Shown here: in pieces, positions 55,373 to 64,000 of the stretch
Layout of the letters: the number at the start of each line of letters is the position of its first letter
How positions within the stretch are numbered: the stretch's first letter is position 1
Assembly: GCA_037976565.1 (NCBI GenBank)
Contig: CP137682.1
Coordinates: 3,966,827-4,030,826 of the forward strand
DNA length: 64,000 nucleotides
Source of the DNA: Mesocentrotus franciscanus
Lineage: Eukaryota > Echinodermata > Echinoidea > Camarodonta > Strongylocentrotidae
Reading direction: 5' to 3'
The notes under the pieces: generated by a model
Databases searched by the model: none
What the model saw: the letters and a program-made list of their open reading frames with translations, nothing else
Told to the model about the DNA's origin: nothing
Position numbers and translations under genes: made by a program

Positions 55373-55604
55373 GCGGAGCTGGGTCTTTTGTGCCTCTAGC
55401 TTGAAGGTGTTAGCAGAGGTACAATTGATGGTGTTCTGAGGGAGGCAGTTCCAGAGTCTTATAGCATCCGGGAAGAAGCTCCTCTGGTAGACCAGCGTTC
55501 GGGCAAAAGGAACTACTATCTTCTTGGAATGCCCTCTGAGCAGGGATGTAGATGGAGTGAGGGAAGTGTGTGGGATGTCTATCAGCGAGTTGGTGATGCG
55601 ATAG
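55373..55604 (-). CDS. CR1-like LINE: C terminus, shifted frame
   Basis: Encodes MVYRITNSLIDIPHTSL, LVYQRSFFPDAIRLWNCLPQ and the end TFKLEAQKTQLR, the RLWNxLP motif common at LINE ORF2 ends. Confidence 0.85.
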
Positions 55605-57955
55605 ACCATAATTAGCCTGCGCCCTGCATTCTTGTAATGATGGCCACTTGAGCTGGTTCAGCATGGCTGCTACGCTGCTTGTCCTGCGGTGGTCATTGAA
55701 GATGAAGCGGACATATCGTCGTTGAACCATTTCAAGCTTCTTGATGTTTGCTTGCGGGTGAGGGTCCCATATGATGCTGGCATACTCCATGATTGGTTGC
55801 AGGAGAGTGTTGTAGCACAGCACTTTTACCTTTCTGGGGCATGGTCGGATATTCCTTTGAAGAAAGGCACGGGTGGAGTTGGCCTTTTTGGTGACAGTGT
55901 TGATGTGTTGGTTCCAGCTGAGGTTCTTCTGCAACTCGACACCTAGGTACTTCGCTGTATTTTTGTCATCTAGGGTCTGTCCGTGGATGGAGTAGGATTT
56001 GATGATGGGTTTGCGTTTATTGGTGACATGGAGAACCTGACATTTCTGTGGGTTGAATTCCATCAGCCAATCACGCTCCCATCGTTGGAGCGAGTCGAGA
56101 TCCTCTTGGAAAAGAAGGGCATCTTCCTCTGTCGTGATGTTGCTGTATAGCATACAATCATCAGCGAAGAGTCTGGCTGTAGAGTTTGGGGAGAGGTACT
56201 CTGGCAGATCGTTGATGAAGAGGAGAAACAGCATTGGGCCGATAACACTGCCTTGCGGGACACCAGATGTTACTTGGCTGGTGTTGGAGATGGATCCTTC
56301 CAGTACAACCTTTTGGGTCCTGTTACTCAGGAAGTCAGAAACCCATGTGTGTGTGTGTTCCCGGATTCCATAGAATTGAAGCTTGTGTAGCAGCCTTCCA
56401 TGGGGAACCTTGTCAAATGCTTTGGAGAAATCAAGGAGTACCATGTCCAATTGTTCTCTGTCATCGATGGCTTTGGTGAGGTCCTGGACAGCCAGTACAA
56501 GCTGGGAGACGCAGGATCGTTTCTTGCGGAAGCCATGTTGTGCATCAGACAAGATGTTGTTGTCTTCAAGGTGGGTCATGATGCTGCTGAGAACGATGTG
56601 CTCCAGTACTTTACAGGTCACTGACGTCAGAGAGATAGGCCTGTAGTTCTCTGGCTTGCTACGGTCACCTTTCTTGAAGATTGGAGCAATATTGGCCGTC
56701 TTCCATTCACTAGGTATGACACCCTGGTTAAGGGAGGCTTGGAAGAATACAGTGAACACAGGTGTCAGTTCGGTGGCAAGTCCCTTCAGAAGTCTGGCTG
56801 GGATTTGGTCAGGACCAGTGGCTTTATGAACATCAAGCTCAGACAGGAACTTCAGGACCCCTGGTGAAGAGATAGTAATGTGGTCCATGGTTGGGTATGG
56901 GCTCGGTCCTTTGTCTCTCAAACTAGTCATATCTTCAGTGCAGTTGAAGACCGATGAAAATTGACTACTTAGGATATTCGCCTTTGAGAGGCTGTCTGAG
57001 TAAGTCAATCCATCAGATGATTTCAATGGAGCCACACCTGAAGCATCGCATCGCTTACTGTTTATAAAACTCCAGAAGCGCTTTGGGTTACAGGTGGTGT
57101 CAGGGCTGACAATGTCTGTCAGGTACCTGTTGTAGGCTTGTTTGCAGGTGATCCGTGCCTGTTTCTTGACTTCCAGGTATTTCTCACGGTCAGCTTGGAC
57201 ATTACTAGCCTTGGCTATGTTGTAGCATTTCTTTTCTTCCGAGAGGCGTTTCACAGTACGAGTAATCCAGGGTTGGTTGTACCTAGTCGATGTCATCTTG
57301 GATGGAACATGCTTATCCAGTAGATGAGTCAAGGATGTTTTGATGTCAGACCACATGGTTTGTATGGAGCTAGAGCTGCAGTATTGGTCAGTGAAGCCTT
57401 TCTGGAATGCAAGACAATCCTTCTTCATGTTCTCTACATCTGCATGCTTCCAGAGGAAGATCTTTCTCTTTACGGGTTTGCGTCTGCTGGCTTCAACAGA
57501 TGACACTACGGATACTATGTCATGATCACCGATCCCAGGCAGTGGAGAACACTTGTCAACGAGGGTAGGCCTGTTGGTGAGAAAGAGGTCTAGGCAGCTG
57601 TACTGTCTTGTTGGGAAATCTACGATTTGTTGTAGGTCGCAGTTTTGAAGCATGTCCAAGAACCTCATGTTGGTGGCATTATGGTTTTGGTTGCCTTCAA
57701 TTGCTTGGGTTACCCAATTGATGTCAGAGAGGTTCATATCACCTCCAAGCCACAGAACTGCATTGCATTGCTGAGAATGAATATCCTCCACCATTTCACA
57801 GAGGTCTGCCATGTATGCTGTAGAGCTTGATGGTGGCCTGTACATAGCACAGATGACTAGGGATCGGTGCCTATGAAGATGGATTTTTGTGAAGACAGCT
57901 TCAACATCAAGGTCCGCTTGCCCGACAGTTCTTCGAATACAAGATCTTTCTTTAT
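55410..57955 (-). CDS. CR1-like LINE: endonuclease end and reverse transcriptase
   Basis: 851-codon ORF in track terms; the first residues before DVEAVFTKIHLHRHRS are from the wrong frame. Endonuclease motifs are VICAMYRPP, WLGGDMNLSDINW and GIGDHDIVSV. Reverse transcriptase motifs are FKKGDRSKPENYRPISL, LLDFSKAFDKVPHGRLL, GVPQGSVIGPMLFLLFIND and LFADDCMLY. It primes reverse transcription at the nicked target. After about 55605 the true C terminus lies in another frame. Confidence 0.93.
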
Positions 57956-58455
57956 GGCGATGCATACTCCTCCATATCCGTCAGCGCGATCCTTCCGAAC
58001 TACGTCGTAGCCTGGAGGAAATAGTTCTGAGCTGCAGATGGTACTATTCAGCCACGTTTCAGTACCCAGGATTATATCAGGGTCTGTGGAGTCTATCAGA
58101 GAGCCAAGTTCTTCCTTTTTATTTTTGGCACTTTGGAAATTGATGTTGAGGATTTTCATCTTACGTTTGGTTTGATTTCCTTTTGTCAAAGTTCTTCGGC
58201 GGGCTGGAGATGAAGAAGCTAGAGGAGGACCTGGGCTAGGTGGTGCTGTGGAGCTACTAGTGTCAGTAGACTGTGAATTAGAAGTCAAGCTGTCATAAAT
58301 GTTACTTGTTTCCATTTGAAAAGAATCAAACAGGCTTGAGGAGAACTGCGGCATGCCACAAGAGATGCAGTGCCACGAAACATTCGAATGTGCCAGGGCT
58401 TCGTATACAGGAGTTGACATTTGCATGCACTCGACATGATACCATTGGTTACAGT
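57857..58455 (-). CDS. CR1-like LINE: PHD-type N terminus and endonuclease start
   Basis: The frame opens upstream of the first ATG (58426). It reads ACDDCNQWYHVECMQMS then VSWHCISCG, the second half of a C4HC3 PHD finger. A Ser/Pro-rich linker follows, then MKILNINFQSAKNKKEEL, GTETWLNSTI and DRADGYGGVCIAIKKDL of the exonuclease-endonuclease-phosphatase fold that nicks target DNA. The first Cys pair of the PHD is not in frame. Confidence 0.85.
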
Positions 58456-59045
58456 CGTCACACGCTACTCATATAATTATAAACTGCGTGATGCCAAAAA
58501 ATCTTCATATTCATGCAACAGTGTGCTGGAATATCTGGGCAGTGAGATGCAAAGTCTCTTAGTCTTAGTCTGTCTTGGCCTTGGAGTAGGAGGTGCCCAA
58601 ATATGTAATTTCTGTAATGTATTTTCATAACAAAAAGTGTTTAAAAATTTGCAAATTTAATTTTAAAACTACAGAGTCAATATTCTGGCAAGAGTTGTCA
58701 GTCCCCCACCCCTCTCCTCTTCACAAAAATGTGCCAGTACACCTAAGTTTTGACTGCTATGGCAAGGTTATCTACCTCATCATTCATCATGTTCATATCA
58801 TGCATAGGTCTAACTACTACTTTACTAGAAGTCTAGATCTATTATGCACGTCTTTGTTTGCTGTTCAAGGCGAGTCTATTATTAGAATGAGACTACTAGT
58901 AGTAGTAGCACTAGAAATAGTCTGGTGTAATCTAGACAGAAATAACAGTCTGGTATGGCTTATATATGCTATGGGCCATTCTTTAATAAAACTGACATTT
59001 AATTGTCAACATTCCCCATACACATACTAATTAATATTATATACG

Positions 59046-59240
59046 TCAATTTAGAAATCTAGCCATCTGATTGGTCGAAATTGGAGTCGTGATTTTAGCC
59101 ATGCCCTGCCTACCAGTCAATAGTCTATCAAAAAGTGCCCTCATACCCGCCTACCAGTCAATAGTCTTTTGAAAAGTGCCCTCACACTGCGATCCCCATT
59201 ACACGTGTTAAAATTGTCTTTGTGCGAGCACGGATACCAT
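59046..59240 (+). repeat. Copy of the 18.3-19.6 kb repeat arm
   Basis: Contains TTAGAAATCTAGCCATCTGA, GATTTTAGCCATGCCC and TTAAAATTGTCTTTGTGCGA, as in the arms at 18270-18455 and 19084-19200. Confidence 0.8.
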
Positions 59241-59434
59241 ACAGTGCTTTTTGTCTGCGATTCCCAAATGATTGAAACTTTCAGTCATATTTCCAACGAA
59301 GATTAACAGACAGTGTCTCAGATTTTCTGTGATGATTTAACCAATCTTTATACTCAAGAAAAGGATAAGGTAAGAATTCTCAGTAGATTTTTGTGTCAAT
59401 TTGGTATAAAAGAGATATCGACTGCTTTCATATT

Positions 59435-59590
59435 CGAGGACTGGCTGTTTCTATACTGGCTCACAGGAAAGTTGCATCTTAATTGCCATCACCCCTCGCG
59501 CGCCCACCCAGGCGCACCTCGGGTGATAGCAGCGGATGCAACTTCCTTTGAGCGTATAAAAACAGCCAGTCCTCTCGTAGCAGTTAATAT
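59435..59590. repeat. Hairpin repeat, GC-rich loop
   Basis: GAGGACTGGCTGTTT...AAGTTGCATC pairs with GATGCAACTT...AAACAGCCAGTCCTC around a GCGCGCCCACCC-containing loop. Same layout as 18898-19000. Confidence 0.75.
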
Positions 59591-59732
59591 CTCTATACTA
59601 GTATATAGAGGCGGTCAGATCGAGCCTCAGAGGAGCCAGAGGCCAGATCAGATGTAATCTCAGCTGAACGATAACAGAGAATGAAGCTTTCGGTCTAGCC
59701 TTAGGCTCTAGGCCTACTGTAGGTGTAATCTA

Positions 59733-59859
59733 GACTGAAAATTTCTTTCTCTTTCGTTCGTTAGCCTCTGATTTGGGTAGGGTCGGCCCCTCTCTTTAGA
59801 ACCGACCCTACCCAAATCAGAGGCTATATAACGAACGAAAGAGACAGGAATTTTCGGTC
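59733..59859. repeat. 127-bp near-perfect hairpin flanked by a 13-bp direct repeat
   Basis: GACTGAAAATTTC...GGGTAGGGTCGG pairs with CCGACCCTACCC...GAATTTTCGGTC around a loop of about 15 nt. TAGGTGTAATCTA occurs directly on both sides (59720-59732 and 59860-59872), like a target duplication. Confidence 0.85.
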
Positions 59860-59872
59860 TAGGTGTAATCTA

Positions 59873-60830
59873 TAGAGTATAACAAATGAATAGATGCCTA
59901 AATCCTAATAATATAACACTAACATAACAGTCTATCCGAACAGTAACAGTATCCTCAAACAGAATATTTAAGTATTCTCTTTCCAGTCAATCCAATAATT
60001 CCAATATAATGAATCAACGTCATATTCATAAAAAAGATTGTCATGAGTTGACATCAAAATAACCTATACTAGTATTAATACTAGTAGTACGTACTACGTA
60101 GTACCACCAACAATTGAACAAAGATTATAATCACCAACAATACAGCTTTAACAGCTAGATACAGACTTGTGGTAATGTCGAGCTGTTGTTGTTGGGTGTG
60201 ATGTACTGATGATCATGAATGGCTAGATCTACAGGTCTAGGCCTATATAGGTCTAGTATAGTCTTCAGAAGAAATGTAGGCTTTGAAAGCCAAAAGAGGA
60301 ACATTCATCCCAGATAGAACATGATGAAATGCGCGATCGGCACCATCCACTGAGTTGACTGAGATCTGATTTATCACTATCATTCACAAAGATTCAGTTT
60401 GTGCAGGGAGCTGAGGTGAGACATTGTGCATGCACTGTATATCCTGTACATACTGTACATGTACTACATTATTTGTATACTGCCGGCTGCCCTGCCTGCG
60501 TATAATTTTCTCACACACACAAAACACACACACGACTATAAAAAGGACACACGGCATTGCGCGCGATGTGAAGAAAAGGGATTTCCCCGATTTTTCTTGC
60601 ACTGCATGAAGCAATGTGTTGCAATTCCGGACGAAATCTTGAAATGGTTTGATACTGTCACTTTACGAGGTGAAAGAGCTTGACAAGACGACCTTTTATT
60701 TCAGCTTTTAGTAAATTTAACCACATATTTGTATATGCTTACCACTAATACCAACCATCATTGGCGGTTTTGTTGTTGCTCAATTGAATACGTGCATACC
60801 ACGTACGTACGTACCCCCCCCCCCGTTATG
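59873..60830. other. Non-coding stretch
   Basis: No gene or bounded element recognised. Short CA run at about 60512-60535. Confidence 0.5.
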
Positions 60831-60837
60831 GCAATAT

Positions 60838-60960
60838 TATAGAGATATCGACTGCTTTGAGAGGCTAGCTGGCTGTTTTATAGGCTCAAGGGAACCCAGG
60901 CGCGCCTCGGGTTCATGGCAGGATGTGCACGTTCTCGAGAGCCAACAGCCAGACATCGAT
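60838..60960. repeat. Hairpin repeat, partial third copy
   Basis: ATCGACTGCTTTGAGAGGCT and CTGGCTGTTTTATAGGCTCA pair in part with GAGAGCCAACAGCCAG; loop contains GGCGCGCCTCGG. Related to 59435-59590. Confidence 0.6.
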
Positions 60961-61434
60961 TTTGCTGCTAGAAAGTCAAAAAATTAAAATTAACTCTTCA
61001 GATTTAGAAAAAAGATTAAAAGATTTGGATTTGAAATTAGTAAAAGGAGATTCAAAAGCTTTAAGAACCAAAAAGAATGCAAAGAGGCTGGCATAATAGA
61101 ACTAGAGTTAGGTGGATGGAAGAAAGGTGAAAAGAACACAAGATATTTCACATCACTAGAAAAACAAAATGGGGAGAAAAATTAACACAATTGAAGACAC
61201 AGGATGGTAGAAATAGGTTGATATACAATCAACAAGAAATAATAATTGAGGTCAAAACATTTTATAGCGAGTTGTACAAGAAAGAAGTAATTAATTTAGA
61301 AAGTATTGATGAATATCTGTGTTATGATGCATGTCCTAAACTTAAAGATAAAGATAGAGAAAGTTGTGAAGGATTGCTGACAACCAGGGAATGTACAAAA
61401 GTAGTTTTTGTAGTTTTTTTGGTAGTGGTAGTTT

Positions 61435-61588
61435 TGGTAGTGAGCAAAAAAATAAAAAATTTTGGCACCCGAAAAAATTCACCCCTTGGGCGCCAGGAGG
61501 GCCCTTCTATTTTTTTAAAAGGGTGTTTTTACCTGTTTTTTCTAGGGAGGGGCCCGCCCCCGGCCCCCCCCCTGGATCCGCCACTGGG
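61435..61588 (+). mobile_element. hAT-like MITE, right half, inside L1
   Basis: Shares GTGAGCAAAAAAAT, GGCACCCGAAAAA and GCGCCAGGAGGGCCC with 7799-8166 and ends CTGGATCCGCCACTG. The left terminus is not found. Confidence 0.75.
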
Positions 61589-62317
61589 TATAAGCTTATA
61601 CGGCAAGGATGCCCCCTCTCGGCACTCCTTTTTGTACTTGCAGCAGAAATGTTGAATAATTACGGTATTACTTGAACAACTGTGAGTAACAAAATGTATA
61701 GCTTTCAATTAAAAATATTACAATATACTGATGACACACTGACTTCGATTGTTAATGATAAGGAATCTTTGGAAATGATACTTAAAGAACTAGATAGTTT
61801 GGGAGGGTTGCAGAACAAAATTAAATAAAGATAAAACAACACTTAGCCTATATGGATAGGCAATGAAATTAATAAATGGAATTTGATAGGTAATAATTTG
61901 TCATGGACAACGATCTAGTAAAATACCTAGCTGTATTAATTTCAAAAGATAAAGAAAGGGCTATATATATTATGTGGAAAAGTAAAAATGGCAAAGAACA
62001 GTTGGATAACTGGAGAAGAAGAAATTTAAGACTGTTCGGAAGAGTACTTGTAATTAAAGCACTAGTTATTAGTTTGGTAATACATTTATTAATGTTTGAA
62101 GTTTTTTTTTTAATTTTTAATTTGCCAGGGTAAGCGTGAAAATGTTACGAGGGTTGACATGTATAAGACTTGTAAGAAAGGAGGGGTTAATATGATGAAT
62201 ATTGAAAGACAGGTAATGAGTTTCAGGTTACGCTGGTTAGGGAGAATAATGGATGAGTCAGATACAATGTGGAAGAAAATGGCAAACTTTTGGTTTGACC
62301 AGTTAGGCGGTCTTAAA

Positions 62318-62400
62318 TAATAAATAAATAATAATAACAACGTTTCTTATAAAGCGCTTACCACCGAAGTCTCTAAGCGCTAAACTGCAGTTATGATAAC
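62318..62400 (-). repeat. SINE or LINE 3' tail inside L1
   Basis: The minus strand reads GCGCTTAGAGACTTCGGTGG, AAGCGCTTTATAAGAAACG and a (TTATTA)n tail. Confidence 0.6.
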
Positions 62401-62736
62401 AGAATTTTGCATTAAAAAAGAAAATGATGTTTTTTAAACACTGGTTTGAGAGTGAATCGGTTTATGTAAATGAAATTCTGATTGGAGGTACTGTTAATAG
62501 TATTGATCAAATTATGAACAAACTTAAAAAACAGTCATGGTAAAGGAAATGTATTGTTTGAACTGAAATGAACTGAAAAAATATATTCCAAAACAATGTC
62601 TAAGGGAAGTACAATACAGTGAAAAGTTTTTTTTTAAATAGAAATTAAATAGAAGAGGAATACAAAAATTGAATGATTAACTGGGAAACATTATTACAAG
62701 TTATTAAACTCATATAATGATGCACCTAGATGTTGT

Positions 62737-62769
<33 letters not shown>

Positions 62770-62860
62770 AAATTGGGTAAAGATATAGATTGGAAAAAGT
62801 GTTTTAAAAGGCACCTAATTAATATGAAAGATGAAAAGTTAAGAGATTTGTTTTTTTCAA

Positions 62861-63382
62861 TTAAAAGGTACTATGTCCCATTTGCAGGCCAAACAAATTA
62901 AAAGGTTAAATTCCACCGGCACTTGAAAGATAATACTAATTTAGAACTTCCTCAAAACGAAAGGGTTTGAAAATGTCTTTTTTGTGGGAAAATGACGACC
63001 GTTAGTTGTCGAATCGACTTTAGTGATTGCAATCCATTTAGTAAATAGTCTGATTTTCAGACCCGTTTTGTGCTGCGCAAAGATTCAATCAGTTTAATAT
63101 CGGCCATTACAAGAAGTGGGTTTTTGTGTAGACAAATGTTCATGTACCTTTAGGCTACAGCTCATTTTATGTATGTTATGACCAAAGGAAAAAAGTCAGT
63201 CAGTCACTCAATAGTGACTGACAGTGAAGTCTAGAAAGTAAACGGGTGTCCTTGCATAATTTCAATACTAGGACACTGCTAACGTTTAAATTTTACAGAT
63301 AGGACATACGTGACATATTCATAACTCCTAAAAAGTTCTACAGAATTTGATGTTGGCTGCAAATGGCACATAGTACTTTTAA
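62861..63382 (-). mobile_element. MITE family a, copy 3 (TTAA-flanked, inverted)
   Basis: TTAA at 62861-62864 and 63379-63382. Left end AAGGTACTATGTCCC; body is the reverse complement of 28032-28571 and 47652-48189. Inserted into the L1 remnant. Confidence 0.92.
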
Positions 63383-63838
63383 AGTACTTTATAATTTGTT
63401 ACCAGTGAGAAAATGTTTAATGAAGTGGAATTTGATTTCTGAATACTTGTGTCAAACATGTGATGATAGCGAAGATATAATTTGAGCATGTGTAACATGT
63501 AAATGCCATAACCCTTTTAGGAAGTATATTTATATTGGCTATTTGAAAACGCCTTAAATCTAACAACAGAAACAAATGTAGAACCCCTCATTAAGATCGA
63601 TAGCGAAAATTGCACGGATCATTTGATGAGTGACGACAGTTGCCTTTTGGTCAACATATTAAATGATTCTGTTATGTAATAGTATACGACATGATTTTAG
63701 AGAATTAGGATTAAAATATGTATTTATTTCAGAACTTAGGAAACGGAAAGAAATAAAACGCAATAGTAGAGATTACAAATAATCTTTGTTTAATTTGCCA
63801 GAGCAATTATCAAACTAGATGTAGGCTTACAATTAAAT

Positions 63839-64000
63839 GTGAACACTCCTCCGATTCATAGTGAAGATATCACAGACTACAGACAAGTGTCTAGCCTGAA
63901 GTTCATCTCAAAGGTCCTTTATAGAAACAGTTGTAGCCTATAATGTCTTCAGGAATATCTGGAACTGAATGATCTAAGCGAACCACTTAAATCAGCTTAC
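63839..64000 (+). mobile_element. LINE reverse transcriptase fragment, cut by right edge
   Basis: The plus strand encodes DYRQVSSLKFISKVLY, one stop, then LQEYLELNDLSEPLKSAY, matching the first conserved block of CR1/L2/Jockey-type reverse transcriptases. Continues outside the window. Confidence 0.8.

Larger units (their letters stand above)
55239..58480 (-). mobile_element. CR1-like non-LTR retrotransposon (LINE)
   Basis: On the minus strand: PHD-type residues, endonuclease, reverse transcriptase, a short 3' UTR and a (GAA)n-like tail near 55240. It is likely 5'-truncated near 58480, where the frame meets TGA. The coding region is long and little decayed, with two one-base shifts (near 57955 and 55605). 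Confidence 0.9.
60975..63760 (+). mobile_element. L1-like LINE remnant with three nested insertions
   Basis: Plus-strand ORF2 fragments in order: GWKKGEKNTRYFTSLEKQNG, QEIIIEVKTFYSELYKKEV, then RQGCPLSALLFVLAAEML, LQYTDDTLTS, LDNWRRRNLRLFGRVLVIKA, MNIERQVMSFRLRWLGRIMD, KHWFESESVYVNEILIG and YLCQTCDDSEDI. This is the L1 domain order. It is broken by many stops and by insertions at 61435-61588, about 62318-62400 and 62861-63382. Part of the polymerase palm is missing at the first insertion. Confidence 0.85.

Noticed and set aside
55689..57830. Several plus-strand ORFs of 60-106 residues
   Set aside because: Antisense shadows of the CR1-like LINE coding region.

Overview
The window reads as intron-rich, AT-leaning metazoan DNA, most likely from a sea urchin or another echinoderm. 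This is inferred from a split MIB2-type ubiquitin ligase gene, many MITEs, Gypsy, Harbinger, CR1-like and L1-like elements and tRNA-headed SINEs. There is no prokaryotic gene organisation and no CRISPR array. The species is not determined.

The one host gene I can support is a mind bomb (MIB2-like) E3 ubiquitin ligase on the minus strand. Twenty coding exons run from an ATG at 54004 to a TAA ending at 21940. All splice phases agree once two apparent missing bases are allowed for, giving about 971 codons. Order in the protein: MIB/HERC2 domain, ZZ zinc finger, an eroded second MIB/HERC2 domain, two Mib repeats, about eight ankyrin repeats, a half RING and a complete C-terminal RING. The family ubiquitinates Notch ligands such as Delta to drive their endocytosis.

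Layout: 1-5597 is a minus-strand Gypsy element cut by the left edge. 5.6-20 kb is non-coding, with MITEs, simple repeats and an inverted-repeat complex at 18.3-19.7 kb. 20-54 kb is the MIB2-like gene with repeat-filled introns. Intron 6 (36.3-46.5 kb) holds a nested insertion: a PIF/Harbinger transposon (36632-46255) split by a younger Gypsy element (38497-45092). 55.2-58.5 kb is a minus-strand CR1-like LINE. 59-61 kb holds hairpin repeats. 61-63.8 kb is an L1-like LINE remnant carrying three younger insertions, and another LINE reverse transcriptase begins at the right edge.

The most interesting item is a complete C4HC3 PHD finger in the intron-6 Gypsy polyprotein, between RNase H and integrase. 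The CR1-like LINE 12 kb away also has PHD-type residues at its N terminus. A second theme is single-base frame breaks that recur at roughly one per kb in the host gene and in the transposons alike. This points to assembly indels at least as much as to real decay, so pseudogene calls should be made with care.
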